Positions 27,281 to 36,481 of a DNA stretch of 64,000 bases are shown here, one piece after another (positions within the stretch are counted from its first letter, which is position 1; every line of letters starts with the position of its first letter). The stretch is from Chryseobacterium oleae. GTDB taxonomy: Bacteria > Bacteroidota > Bacteroidia > Flavobacteriales > Weeksellaceae. The stretch covers positions 558,001 to 622,000 of the forward strand of contig NZ_FOVD01000001.1 of the NCBI RefSeq assembly GCF_900115055.1, in the 5' to 3' direction. The notes under the pieces were generated by a model that was given only the letters and a program-made list of their open reading frames with translations, had not been told where the DNA came from and did not search any database. Made by a program: the position numbers and the translations under genes.

Positions 27281-27829
27281 ATGAGAAAGAATTATTTAAA
27301 AAAAGGACTTATCGCCGGAATAATAGTAGGAAGTATTGCGGCATTCTCATTTCTAGGATATATTTATTATATGAGTAAAAAGCACTTAGCCGCTAATGAA
27401 AAAATCACTAAAAGCAAGAGTTTTAAAGATCTTAACTTGCAGTTAACCAATTTAGATGGTACACCTGCAGATCTTACAAAATTCTCAGATAAACATATAT
27501 TGATGAATTTCTGGGCAACCTGGTGTAAACCCTGTCTGGAAGAAATGCCACTGCTTCAAAAGACCTATAATGATAATGAGGTGAAAGATCAATATGTATT
27601 TATTCTCGTTGCTGATCACGATCTTCCAACTATAGAAAAATTTAAACATGAGAAAGGCTATAATTTTGTGTTTGTCAAAGCTAATCAGGATTTAATGTCA
27701 AAAGTGGGAGCTCTGCCTACCACTTTTATCTTGGATAAGTCGCAGAATATTATATTTTCGCAGACCGGATCATTTGATAATGATGAAAAAAAGTTTAAAA
27801 ATTTCTTGTTAGAAAAGTCAAAAAAATAA
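27281..27829 (+). CDS. Membrane-anchored TlpA-like thioredoxin
   Basis: 182 residues. An N-terminal membrane anchor (KKGLIAGIIVGSIAAFSFLG) is followed by a thioredoxin fold in the periplasm: DLTKFSDKHILMNFWATWCK, catalytic CKPC motif (WCKPCLEEMPLL), and the cis-Pro region VGALPTTFILDK. TlpA/ResA-type proteins reduce disulfides outside the cytoplasm. The 39-residue membrane peptide directly upstream lacks cysteine, so it is not a substrate through disulfides. A terminator closes the unit at 27,854-27,885. Confidence 0.88.
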   Translation: MRKNYLKKGLIAGIIVGSIAAFSFLGYIYYMSKKHLAANEKITKSKSFKDLNLQLTNLDGTPADLTKFSDKHILMNFWATWCKPCLEEMPLLQKTYNDNEVKDQYVFILVADHDLPTIEKFKHEKGYNFVFVKANQDLMSKVGALPTTFILDKSQNIIFSQTGSFDNDEKKFKNFLLEKSKK

Positions 27830-27853
27830 GTTAAAACAAATCTTTAATAATAG

Positions 27854-27887
27854 ATACCCTGTTCAGTTCTGATCAGGGTATTTATTT
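27854..27887 (+). terminator. Terminator after the TlpA-like gene
   Basis: ATACCCTG (27,854-27,861) pairs with CAGGGTAT (27,874-27,881), then TTATTT. Confidence 0.7.
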
Positions 27888-28110
27888 AATCTAAAGAATA
27901 TTATGTCTGAAACCATCAAAAAACAATGATCCGTTGTTTTACAGTAATTTATATTTAAAACAAATATTACATCTTTTGTATCCTTTATGTTAAATCGCCA
28001 ACAAGAAATACCATAACTCGCTATAAACTAAATCACTAAACTATCTAAAACACCTTTATGACATGCATAATATGGAAAAGCGATCACACCCAGATATTAA
28101 AAAAAAGTAT

Positions 28111-28118
28111 TACTTTTG
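28111..28118 (+). promoter_or_regulatory. -7 promoter box for the 28,196 gene
   Basis: TACTTTTG matches TAnnTTTG and gives a leader of about 75 nt. The gap 27,890-28,195 otherwise holds only an 18-codon frame (28,131-28,184) of doubtful meaning. Confidence 0.45.
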
Positions 28119-28195
28119 CTTAAGAAATAAATGTTTTTCGCATTTTTATTATTAGTTTTAATCCACCAATTTATAAAACATTAAAATCCCTCCAC

Positions 28196-28765
28196 ATGAG
28201 AAAAATAATTCTACTCATTACATGTATGTTCGGCGTTTCCGTTTTCTCACAGATCAAAGTGTTGAAAAACGAGAGCCTGGTGGAAATTGGCAAAGATAAT
28301 TCCGTAGGTTTATATAAAAAAGAGGATAAATTTACCATTAACTATCAGGATCTTAATACCAGTAACCTGAACACCATCAGATCTTTTTCATTTCAGAATA
28401 TGGACGGTGATGTCTCCGGCCTGTACAAACTGATCATGGACGGTTTCACCACAACTCCGGACGAAAACATCCTTCTGGAACTTCCCAATGACATCATTGA
28501 ACTGCATTATGAAAAAAACTACGGCCAGCCGACCGTTCAGTTTATCCAGTATATCAATAAAAACCGTAAATACGTTGGAAAATCCCAGTTTTTAAATAAA
28601 AAACAAGTGGAGAAAGTATTCGGAAGAGTTAATGGAAAATTTGCCATGTATGAAAAGCCGGCAACCATCAACCATGGCAATGGTACCAAGGCAGGTTCCA
28701 GCCAGGCATCTACTGCTGCACCTTCCTCAAATGGTAACAGCAAGAACAAAAAATCAAAGAAATAA
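28196..28765 (+). CDS. Secreted protein of unknown function
   Basis: 189 residues. Signal peptide MRKIILLITCMFGVSVFSQ. The domain (ILKNESLVEIGKDNSVGLYK to NKKQVEKVFGRVNGKFAMYE) is followed by a low-complexity tail rich in Ser, Ala, Asn and Lys (ASTAAPSSNGNSKNKKSKK). No family recognised. Own promoter upstream and hairpin terminator downstream. Confidence 0.7.
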   Translation: MRKIILLITCMFGVSVFSQIKVLKNESLVEIGKDNSVGLYKKEDKFTINYQDLNTSNLNTIRSFSFQNMDGDVSGLYKLIMDGFTTTPDENILLELPNDIIELHYEKNYGQPTVQFIQYINKNRKYVGKSQFLNKKQVEKVFGRVNGKFAMYEKPATINHGNGTKAGSSQASTAAPSSNGNSKNKKSKK

Positions 28766-28790
28766 TCGTATTTTTTTCAATATTACTGAA

Positions 28791-28816
28791 CTCATTCATC
28801 CGAATGAGTTTTTTAT
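28791..28816 (+). terminator. Terminator of the 28,196 gene
   Basis: ACTCATTC and GAATGAGT with a 4-nt loop, followed by TTTTTT. It directly abuts the -7 box of the next gene (TACTTTTG, 28,820-28,827). Confidence 0.75.
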
Positions 28817-28819
28817 TTT

Positions 28820-28827
28820 TACTTTTG
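28820..28827 (+). promoter_or_regulatory. -7 promoter box for the GldA-like gene
   Basis: TACTTTTG matches TAnnTTTG, 19 bp before the ATG at 28,847, packed against the previous terminator. Confidence 0.5.
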
Positions 28828-28846
28828 CAGAAAGACATTAAGAATT

Positions 28847-29548
28847 ATGCCGCTTCAGATAATCAATTTAACCAAAAAGTTTGGAGAACAGACTGCACTA
28901 GACAACATCAATATTTCTATTGATCAAAACGAGATCATCGGTCTTCTGGGTCCCAACGGAGCCGGGAAATCTACGCTGATGAAATCTATTGTCGGGGCAC
29001 TGAAAATTGATCAGGGCGAAATCATCTTTAACGGAATGAATATTTCCGAAAACGAGATCGAAAGCAAGAAAAAAATAGGCTTCCTTCCAGAAAACAATCC
29101 GCTGTATCTGGAAATGTACGTCAGAGAATATCTTCAGTTTGTGGCCAATATTCATAAAATATCGGCGGCCAGAGTAGATGAAGTGATCGAACTGGTAGGA
29201 ATCACACCTGAAAAATCAAAAAAAATCGGTCAGCTGTCGAAAGGATACAAACAGAGAGTTGGTCTTGCACAGGCCATCATTCATCAGCCTGACCTCTTAA
29301 TTCTGGACGAACCTACCAACGGACTGGATCCGAACCAGATCATTGAGATCAGAAATGTTGTGAAAGAAATTGGTCAGCAGAAAACGGTTCTTCTGTCTAC
29401 TCATATTATGCAGGAGGTGGAAGCACTCTGCTCCCGTGTTATTTTGATTCATAAAGGAAACATTCTTCAGGACTGTCCTATTGACGAATTTAAAGGCAGA
29501 TTCAACAGTCTGGAAGAAGCTTTTGCAAGCTACACCGCCGTTTCTTAA
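28847..29548 (+). CDS. ABC transporter ATPase, GldA-like
   Basis: 233 residues. Walker A GPNGAGKST, Q-loop region FLPENNPLYLEMYVREYLQF, signature LSKGYKQRVGLAQA, Walker B LLILDEPTNGLDP and switch His in LLSTHIMQE. The stretch PENNPLYLEMYVREYL is characteristic of GldA, which works with GldF and GldG in Bacteroidota gliding and secretion. This copy is shorter than typical GldA (about 300 residues) and no permease gene is adjacent. It may be a true GldA whose partners lie elsewhere, or a related ATPase. The next gene starts 8 bp downstream. Confidence 0.8.
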   Translation: MPLQIINLTKKFGEQTALDNINISIDQNEIIGLLGPNGAGKSTLMKSIVGALKIDQGEIIFNGMNISENEIESKKKIGFLPENNPLYLEMYVREYLQFVANIHKISAARVDEVIELVGITPEKSKKIGQLSKGYKQRVGLAQAIIHQPDLLILDEPTNGLDPNQIIEIRNVVKEIGQQKTVLLSTHIMQEVEALCSRVILIHKGNILQDCPIDEFKGRFNSLEEAFASYTAVS

Positions 29549-29556
29549 TTCATTCC

Positions 29557-30594
29557 ATGGAAATACTCATCACTCACGGACAGGGCATTATCAAGGCTCT
29601 GTACGATGGCTTTGCCAGCTGTTTAATCATCAGACGTCCTGTGGCCGTGAACTGGCCGGACTCCCGTGGAAGTGTGGGTGAATACTATGCTGTGTCTGAA
29701 CTTTCTGACAAGGAAAAAATAACGTTTTCTGATGGCCTTAATCAGGCGCTTATTGACGGAGCAGAAACGGAAATCATGACGGGCATTGAGGATTTTCTTA
29801 ATCTTTTTGAAAATGGTACCTATCAGGTCAATCTGGGTAAGATTCCGTATGATAATTCCAATTTTTACATGAGCAGAACTTCAGCTGCTGATGAAAACAC
29901 CAATGACCAGAAATTTTCCGGTTGGTTCTACCCTTTTGATGATTTTAATTATCTGTATACGCTGGAAAGTAAAAGTATTGATCCTGAAAGAACGGAATAC
30001 TACATCGATCTGATTAAAAAAGGAGGTCGCCCGAAACCGGTTATATTTTACAGCCTCTACCATCTGGATCCGATGCTGAGCTGTGCTTTTGTACTGGACG
30101 GTCATCATAAAATTGAAGCTTATACCCTGCTAAAAATGGACATCCCTGCTGTTTTTATTGTAAAAGATAATAATGACTACAGCTCTGTTTCGGAAATCAT
30201 GCATGGCGCACACGATCTGCTTCAGGATATTGAGTTTGAGCATCTTTTTCAGAACAATGATGAAAATCTGCAGCATATCAATTTCCTTCATGATGAAGTG
30301 TTAACCAATGCTCTGGATAAAATATTGAGAGAGTCGGAAAGAATTGATATCCCTGTCATTGAAGTACTGATCAAACATCATTCATCCGGTCTTCCGGAGG
30401 ATAAGATATGGCTTTACAAACGCCTTGAGTCTTTAGCAGAAAATGTACACCTCAGTTTTTTTAATTTCAGAAAAGGCCTGAACGTTTATTTCCCTAAATA
30501 CATTGAAGATTATAAGGCCGATGCCTGGTTTCTCAAAACCCTTAGAAATACCATGGAACTGAACACCTGGATCAATGAAACCGTCTTGAGATAG
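29557..30594 (+). CDS. Conserved-looking protein with ParB-like segment
   Basis: 345 residues, no signal peptide or membrane segment. The middle part, KPVIFYSLYHLDPMLSCAFV followed by LDGHHKIEAYTLLKMDIPAV, resembles the ParB/sulfiredoxin-like fold (DGHHRxxAxxxLG). The rest is not recognised. It follows the GldA-like ATPase by 8 bp and is probably co-transcribed. Function unknown; a role in DNA segregation is unlikely here. Confidence 0.6.
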   Translation: MEILITHGQGIIKALYDGFASCLIIRRPVAVNWPDSRGSVGEYYAVSELSDKEKITFSDGLNQALIDGAETEIMTGIEDFLNLFENGTYQVNLGKIPYDNSNFYMSRTSAADENTNDQKFSGWFYPFDDFNYLYTLESKSIDPERTEYYIDLIKKGGRPKPVIFYSLYHLDPMLSCAFVLDGHHKIEAYTLLKMDIPAVFIVKDNNDYSSVSEIMHGAHDLLQDIEFEHLFQNNDENLQHINFLHDEVLTNALDKILRESERIDIPVIEVLIKHHSSGLPEDKIWLYKRLESLAENVHLSFFNFRKGLNVYFPKYIEDYKADAWFLKTLRNTMELNTWINETVLR

Positions 30595-30650
30595 GCATCA
30601 AATGGCTTCATATTTGATAGGGTTTACATCTAACCAAAACTCAATATACA

Positions 30651-31097
30651 ATGATCAAACCGATTTTATTAGGAGCCTTCTGCATCACTCAGTTTTCTTT
30701 AGCTTATGCAGCAGAAAAAACAACAATAAGCACTCAACCGATCCATCTTTCCAATGAGGTGCAGCCTTTCCAGAAAGTACCCAAAACAGTGATCATCAAA
30801 ACGAAAAAGTTTAAGATCAGAATCGACAAACAACCCAACGGAAAATACCTTTACCAATCCTGGGCAGCCAATGCTAAGATCACTTCTAAACCAAGCATGA
30901 TCATCAGCGATGGGGAATTGATTCCTGACGGCTCGGGCGGAAATTACTATTTCAGCTTTGTCAATGAAGGCTATAGCTATCAGGTCTGGAGGAATTATCT
31001 TACCGATTCAGCGTCCAAAGCGCCTTATACTCTGACTGTAAGTGATGAAAATGACCGTGAAGTTGTACGCCAGGATGCATTTGTTGTTAAACAGTAA
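30651..31097 (+). CDS. Secreted protein of unknown function
   Basis: 148 residues. Signal peptide MIKPILLGAFCITQFSLAYA. A single small beta-rich domain: KKFKIRIDKQPNGKYLYQSW, IISDGELIPDGSGGNYYFSF and GYSYQVWRNYLTD. Family not recognised. It precedes the VgrG gene by 123 bp, so a link to the T6SS island is possible but not shown. Confidence 0.65.
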   Translation: MIKPILLGAFCITQFSLAYAAEKTTISTQPIHLSNEVQPFQKVPKTVIIKTKKFKIRIDKQPNGKYLYQSWAANAKITSKPSMIISDGELIPDGSGGNYYFSFVNEGYSYQVWRNYLTDSASKAPYTLTVSDENDREVVRQDAFVVKQ

Positions 31098-31220
31098 TTA
31101 GTGTGTCCTTAAATATCAAATTCTAAATAAAGTATCGTAGTTCTACTACAATTTTTCAAATTTACATCCAAATATTTTCTCAGAGGTTGTAATATTTCTA
31201 TATTTATTGAAATAACACCA

Positions 31221-33152
31221 ATGAAAAAAAATACTTCAAACTCTGAGAAGATTTCAGAAAACGATATTTCAGGCATCAACCGTGTCGTACGTTTGGATAT
31301 TGTGATAGAAGGCCAGATCATCAAGCATTTTAAACACTTCCGGTTACAGCAGAGTGCAAAAAAGCACCATGAATTTGAACTGACTTTAGCTCACGATTCT
31401 TTAGGCAAAGCTCAGAACCACAACCTTTTAGATAGTCAAAAATTCTTAGGCCAGCGTCTGACCGTAACATTCAGGTATAAAGATTCGGAAAATGAAAGTC
31501 CGGAACGAAGTTTTGTAGGCCTTATTACAACTGTAGCTTTCAGCCAGGACAAAATGAGCCTTGGAAATATTATTTTAAAAGGTAAAAGTCCTACCATCTT
31601 AATGGATGCTGCACCCCATACACAGAGTTTTGGGGGAAGCCAGTCCGTTAATACGGGGATTATTGCTGAACGTGTCATCAAAGAAACACTCGGTTCGGGT
31701 AAATTTGATTTTAAAGTAAACAGCCAGAATAAAAGCTACATCAACTACAGCGCCCAGTATAATGAAACCCATTATAATTATCTGGCAAGAATAGCCGAAT
31801 CCTATGGAGAACAGTTCTATTACGATGGATATGTTCTTCATTTTGGAAGCCTTCCTCCTGCTGAACAACCCATACCTCTCGTTTACGGAAGCAATGTAAC
31901 GAACGTAAAAGTTGAAATGAACGCGGTACATACCAAACCTCAGTTTTTCGGATATGACAGCAGCAGCCATGCTAAGATGTTAAGTACCTCTACCAATGTC
32001 AAACATCTGGGCGAACTTGCTTCGAAAGCCTATCAGTTAAACGACGGTATCTTTACCAGCCAGTCTTTAACTCCCGTTCCTATCAATGCCAATATCTCCA
32101 TCGATGTGGACGAGTCTCAGAAAAGTGCGGCCGGTAATGCGGCTGTAGAAGTATTTACTGTTTCAGGTGATACTACGGTTCCCTTTTTATATCCGGGATG
32201 TACTGCAGATATTCAAATGAGAAAGCCGGATACGAATGAGACCTCACACTTTACCAAATTAATGATCACAGAAACCATTCATGAGGTAGATGCAAGAGGC
32301 TATTACACAGGCTCATTTGAAGCTATAGCTGAAGGGACAGGTTTTATGCCTCGTCATGAATTTAAAATACCGAATGCCGAACCTCAGATTGCCACCGTAA
32401 TTTCCAATACAGACCCGCTGAATCAGGGGCGTATACAGGTGCAGTTTGACTGGCAGCAAAATAATACCACCCACTTTATCCGAATGATGAGCCCCGACGC
32501 CGGAGGTACCGATCAGATCACTCAGAACAGAGGATTTGTAGCTGTTCCCGAAGTGGGTGATCAGGTTATGGTAGGTTTTGAATACCACCACCCGGATTTT
32601 CCTTTCGCTATGGGAGGAATGTTTCATGGTAAGGTAGGTTTAGGCGGCGGGATAGACAATCATGTTAAATCTATTCAGACCCGAAGCGGAAATAAAGTAA
32701 TTTTCAATGATAAGGAAGGCAGTATCTTTATCGAGGATCCAAGCGGCAATTCGTATCTTATGGATGGCAAGGGCAATATCACCGTGACAGCGCCGAAAAA
32801 TATGACCTTCATAGCCGGAGAAAATCTGATGATCAGTGTTGGTCAGAATATGAGTACCACTGTAGGTGCCGACCAAAGTAATATAGTCGGCATGAACAAA
32901 TCAGAATCCGTAACGATGAATGACACGCAAAGTGTGGGTGCTATGAAAATCACCTCCGTCATTGGGGATGCCAGCATGATGATCAGCGGAAAACTGACGG
33001 AAATTATAGACGGTGACGTGCAAAGTGAAGTAAAAAAAGAAAGGAAAGAATATGCAGCAGAAGTAGAACATTCCTCAAACGAGGGCACGATCCACCAAAA
33101 TGCCAAAGTTGAAGTAAAAAATAACAGCGGCGAAAAGAGCAGTAACTTTTAA
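31221..33152 (+). CDS. vgrG: VgrG, type VI secretion spike (Bacteroidota subtype iii)
   Basis: 643 residues, no signal peptide. The N-terminal gp27-like region holds KFLGQRLTVTFRYKDS and NYLARIAESYGEQFYYDGYV. The OB-fold gp5 region reads NTDPLNQGRIQVQFDWQ and FVAVPEVGDQVMVGFEYHHP. The C-terminus is a run of short beta repeats (ENLMISVGQNMSTTVGADQS) expected of the trimeric spike. In Bacteroidota T6SSiii, VgrG carries PAAR-like tips and cargo on the Hcp tube. Seven of the eight genes that follow are candidate cargo or immunity genes. First gene of the island. Confidence 0.9.
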   Translation: MKKNTSNSEKISENDISGINRVVRLDIVIEGQIIKHFKHFRLQQSAKKHHEFELTLAHDSLGKAQNHNLLDSQKFLGQRLTVTFRYKDSENESPERSFVGLITTVAFSQDKMSLGNIILKGKSPTILMDAAPHTQSFGGSQSVNTGIIAERVIKETLGSGKFDFKVNSQNKSYINYSAQYNETHYNYLARIAESYGEQFYYDGYVLHFGSLPPAEQPIPLVYGSNVTNVKVEMNAVHTKPQFFGYDSSSHAKMLSTSTNVKHLGELASKAYQLNDGIFTSQSLTPVPINANISIDVDESQKSAAGNAAVEVFTVSGDTTVPFLYPGCTADIQMRKPDTNETSHFTKLMITETIHEVDARGYYTGSFEAIAEGTGFMPRHEFKIPNAEPQIATVISNTDPLNQGRIQVQFDWQQNNTTHFIRMMSPDAGGTDQITQNRGFVAVPEVGDQVMVGFEYHHPDFPFAMGGMFHGKVGLGGGIDNHVKSIQTRSGNKVIFNDKEGSIFIEDPSGNSYLMDGKGNITVTAPKNMTFIAGENLMISVGQNMSTTVGADQSNIVGMNKSESVTMNDTQSVGAMKITSVIGDASMMISGKLTEIIDGDVQSEVKKERKEYAAEVEHSSNEGTIHQNAKVEVKNNSGEKSSNF

Positions 33153-33164
33153 AATGATTGGGCT

Positions 33165-35651
33165 ATGAGCAGAACACGCATTGTAAAAGGTAAACTCACC
33201 AAAGTGACTCATCAGGATCACTTTATCTATTCAAGAGGTTCCATTATCAATAATGGAGCTACAAAAGTTATACAGACCGGAAAAGACAACGGTGTTTTAT
33301 ATGGCAAACCGCATTTTCCCGATTTGGTGTATGAGCCCACAGAATACAAATTAAAAAGTGTACTCGCTCACGAGCAGTTAAAGAATACGGCAAAAGAATT
33401 GTCTGAAATGACTTTTATACTCTTAATGCTTCAGATTTATGGAGAAGAGATAGAAGTGGAAGCCATAGGAAAGCTTTATAAGGATTTATGTGATGATAAA
33501 CTGGAACCTCCTGAAATCATAGTAACCAAAAGTCCAATTAAAAATTACAAGGCCAACTATACCAATAAACGAAAAAAAATCCTCGTCAGTAAGGGATTCC
33601 TGGAAGAAGCCATTAAAGATAACGAGGTAAAAGCACAGTTAATGGTTGCTTTACTGGAGGAATATGGGCATCATATTGATAACCTCCTACGTACAGATTA
33701 TGCCACCAACGGAAAAGAAGATAAAGACATCATAGATGAAGGGGCCAAATTTGCCTATTACTTTTTAACGGTAGATTTTGCCAATACTCCGAAACTGGAT
33801 TTTGCAGAAGCTGAAACCCCGGAATATACAGGACCACTGGTTTTAGATCTGGGAAAAGAGAGCCAGGATTTATCCAAATATGCCAATCAGGAGCAATGGT
33901 ATGATGATGATCCCAATGAGGATGATGTAGAAAATTTCGGATTTGGATTTGCCCACGGTACCCATGGAGGAATTGAAATGGAAGCGTTGGCTAAAACCAA
34001 TATTTTTACTGAAAGTGAAGTACTGCAAATATATTATGGTAACTGGCTCAGAGACGTTTCTCAGGTCCTGGTACCTTTTACCATTCGTTTTACCAAGGCA
34101 GTAAGAGACAAAGTAGAAAACCATAATAAACAAACCAAAGGCAAGACCCAGCATATTAAGGCCGGAAATACTGCGAAATTTTCTCATGAAGGCTGGGTAG
34201 AGCTTATAGAGCTTTTTGCAGCCAAAGAATTTATTTATACCAAAGGAGGAACCGGTATTAAAACTGAAAATTATGTAAAGCATCTTGAGCGATTCAGAAA
34301 AACGTATGGACAGCTTACCAAAGATACTTTAGGAATTTACCGTCCAGAAGAACATATTGATAACCCCAGAGGATTGGAACGAGAGCATCAGTCTGTATAT
34401 GATGAAACCCGTATCAAAAGAGAAATCCCCGGAGGGACAGAAGATATTAGCTTCTATATCGGAGAAAGTGAGGAATGCTTCAGGGTGAACAGTTTTGGTC
34501 AGAAGTACTACATTTACAGAGATGATGAAAATGCCCAGAAGAAAATGGGTGAGAAAGTAATGATCAAGGCAGACCCCTTGCGTCCATCATCAGATTCCTA
34601 TATGTCTAATCAGCTGAGGCTTGCCGTAACGAAAGGTAAAAATAAGGATGGTTTCCGGCATTTCGGCGCAGCCATGCATGTTCTGGAAGATTACTTTTCA
34701 CATACCAATTTTGTAGAACTCTCCTTATGCAAGCTTGGCTGGAAAAAAGACTCCCCATACAAATACCTTAAGAAAGTTTATCCCTGGGTGCAAAATCGCC
34801 AGGGAACAGATTATTCAACGATACCTGTCGTAACAGGTAAGTTTCTGTTAGATGACACCTGCGCCAGTGTGGTTCCAAAAATGGCAGATATGTTGCTGCC
34901 AATAGGTTTTTCCAAATATGAAGTGGGTAATCCCGGAGAAAGAACCTTTGGACAGCAAACGATCTACACCGTACTCAAAGATTTAGCAAAAGGACAGAAA
35001 GAAGATCCCACGCAAAAAAGTCTACAGTACCTGGGAATGGATTCCGTGGAGCTGTTCGACTACTACCAGAAATTACTGAAACTGTCCGATTGGATGACGG
35101 AACAGAAAAAAAGAGATGACCCTTTTGGATGGGTGATGAGAGGCTTTGGCTTCATCTCTCATTATATGGGTGAAATTCTGATGAATTTTACCAATGTGGT
35201 CTTTAATATTATGATAGAATCTGTAGATGATGATATAAAAGCAGCCCAGACCCATGTCACTAATGTCAACTATGGAGAAGATCCTACCCATACACAGGTT
35301 GGAAAAGATGCCCATGAAAATCCATTAAACGGATTGGCAGCTTCATTAGCGACCATTGCCGTAAAAGATGTGGGACAGCGTATAAAAGACATTTGGGACG
35401 GAAAGGTGTCTGACCCGGATGGCTCCAAACTGGTATTTCATGTACAGAACACCTACTCAAGGCATCCCCGGGCCGTAGAATGGATGGACAAAGAAGTGGA
35501 AAACTGGGTGATCAGAGTTTCAAAAAATGCTTCTTTTCTGGAAAAATTATACCATCCTACTCCTGTAGCCCATGCACATGATACCGCCAAAAGAAAAATT
35601 CGTATAGGCATGGATAAAATTGAGGAAATAAAAAAATATTTTGGAAAGTAA
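33165..35651 (+). CDS. Candidate T6SS effector with Het-C domain
   Basis: 828 residues, 12 bp after vgrG. N-terminus RTRIVKGKLTKVTHQDHFIY, a probable loading region. A metal-site-like motif EEYGHHID lies near 166-173 (a variant of HExxH with the first His replaced by Glu). The Het-C-like part has GTHGGIEMEALA (about 264), GNWLRDVSQ (about 292) and MHVLEDYFSHTNF (about 504), where His/Glu/Asp residues probably bind metal as in phospholipase-like toxins. Helical C-terminus. Known Het-C T6SS effectors damage membranes; the exact activity here is inferred. Stop overlaps the start of the lipoprotein gene by one base. Confidence 0.75.
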   Translation: MSRTRIVKGKLTKVTHQDHFIYSRGSIINNGATKVIQTGKDNGVLYGKPHFPDLVYEPTEYKLKSVLAHEQLKNTAKELSEMTFILLMLQIYGEEIEVEAIGKLYKDLCDDKLEPPEIIVTKSPIKNYKANYTNKRKKILVSKGFLEEAIKDNEVKAQLMVALLEEYGHHIDNLLRTDYATNGKEDKDIIDEGAKFAYYFLTVDFANTPKLDFAEAETPEYTGPLVLDLGKESQDLSKYANQEQWYDDDPNEDDVENFGFGFAHGTHGGIEMEALAKTNIFTESEVLQIYYGNWLRDVSQVLVPFTIRFTKAVRDKVENHNKQTKGKTQHIKAGNTAKFSHEGWVELIELFAAKEFIYTKGGTGIKTENYVKHLERFRKTYGQLTKDTLGIYRPEEHIDNPRGLEREHQSVYDETRIKREIPGGTEDISFYIGESEECFRVNSFGQKYYIYRDDENAQKKMGEKVMIKADPLRPSSDSYMSNQLRLAVTKGKNKDGFRHFGAAMHVLEDYFSHTNFVELSLCKLGWKKDSPYKYLKKVYPWVQNRQGTDYSTIPVVTGKFLLDDTCASVVPKMADMLLPIGFSKYEVGNPGERTFGQQTIYTVLKDLAKGQKEDPTQKSLQYLGMDSVELFDYYQKLLKLSDWMTEQKKRDDPFGWVMRGFGFISHYMGEILMNFTNVVFNIMIESVDDDIKAAQTHVTNVNYGEDPTHTQVGKDAHENPLNGLAASLATIAVKDVGQRIKDIWDGKVSDPDGSKLVFHVQNTYSRHPRAVEWMDKEVENWVIRVSKNASFLEKLYHPTPVAHAHDTAKRKIRIGMDKIEEIKKYFGK

Positions 35652-36472
35652 TGAAACGATACTTAATCTTATTTAGCATAGTAATGTTATGCTTATCCTG
35701 CACAAAAAGTAAATCCCAAAAAAAAGTAATGACAACAGATTTTCAACTTACAGAATGTGAAGCTTATTATAAAGGTAAACCCCTGCCCTTCGGAAAGCCA
35801 ATTGAAGAATGGGAAAAACTGTTTGGAAAACCTACAAGAAAATTTCATGAAGCTACATTTATCTGGGATCATCTGGGACTTGCAATAGATAATGGAAATG
35901 TTACTAAAGACCAGCCTTATGACCCTTCTTTTGAAGTCCGTAAACATGACAAATTAATTATATTTTATTCCAACCTTGATAGTCCGGCAGGGCAAAAAGG
36001 AAAATTGAAATTTGCCTTTGAAAGAGAATCAGCAGCTTACTTAATTAACGAATATAAAAAGGGAAATCCGGCGCTCCTTACAAAAGAACTGGAAAAAAAG
36101 ATCACTGATGACAGAAGCATTGGAGGTGAAATGGGGCCTGATCATTTTATATACCCTTATACTCCTTACAAACAGACCGTAACGATTGACGGATCCGAAA
36201 TCCATGCAGGTATATCACTGAAAGAACTTAATAAAAACCGTAAAGCAAAAGATCTTGAGACTTTTACTTTCAGAGATGATAATATGAATTTAGTTGATGA
36301 ATCCGGTACTACAAATGGAGACAACGGGGAATACTGGAATGATAACAGGAAAATTGAATGTCCGAAAAAACAGAACTACTATTTTCTGAACAGCGTACAA
36401 TACAGTGGTGCAGAACTGGAATATATCAAAATAGGATACAGAGTACAGGGAGATGACAGTCCTTATTTTTAA
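35651..36472 (+). CDS. Lipoprotein, candidate immunity protein of the Het-C effector
   Basis: 273 residues. Lipobox LSC (MKRYLILFSIVMLCLSC), so lipidated at Cys17. It contains KPIEEWEKLFGKPTRKFHEA, a segment common in DUF7738-like proteins of Bacteroidota T6SS islands. The start codon overlaps the effector stop (TAATG), so it is translationally coupled, as expected for immunity. Periplasmic location fits protection against a membrane- or envelope-acting toxin. Function inferred from position only. Confidence 0.65.
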   Translation: MKRYLILFSIVMLCLSCTKSKSQKKVMTTDFQLTECEAYYKGKPLPFGKPIEEWEKLFGKPTRKFHEATFIWDHLGLAIDNGNVTKDQPYDPSFEVRKHDKLIIFYSNLDSPAGQKGKLKFAFERESAAYLINEYKKGNPALLTKELEKKITDDRSIGGEMGPDHFIYPYTPYKQTVTIDGSEIHAGISLKELNKNRKAKDLETFTFRDDNMNLVDESGTTNGDNGEYWNDNRKIECPKKQNYYFLNSVQYSGAELEYIKIGYRVQGDDSPYF

Positions 36473-36481
36473 AACATCATC

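Noticed and set aside
28131..28184. 18-codon upstream frame (MFFAFLLLVLIHQFIKH) as leader peptide
   Set aside because: Hydrophobic and in the leader of the 28,196 gene, but without attenuator hairpins or codon pattern; too little to call.
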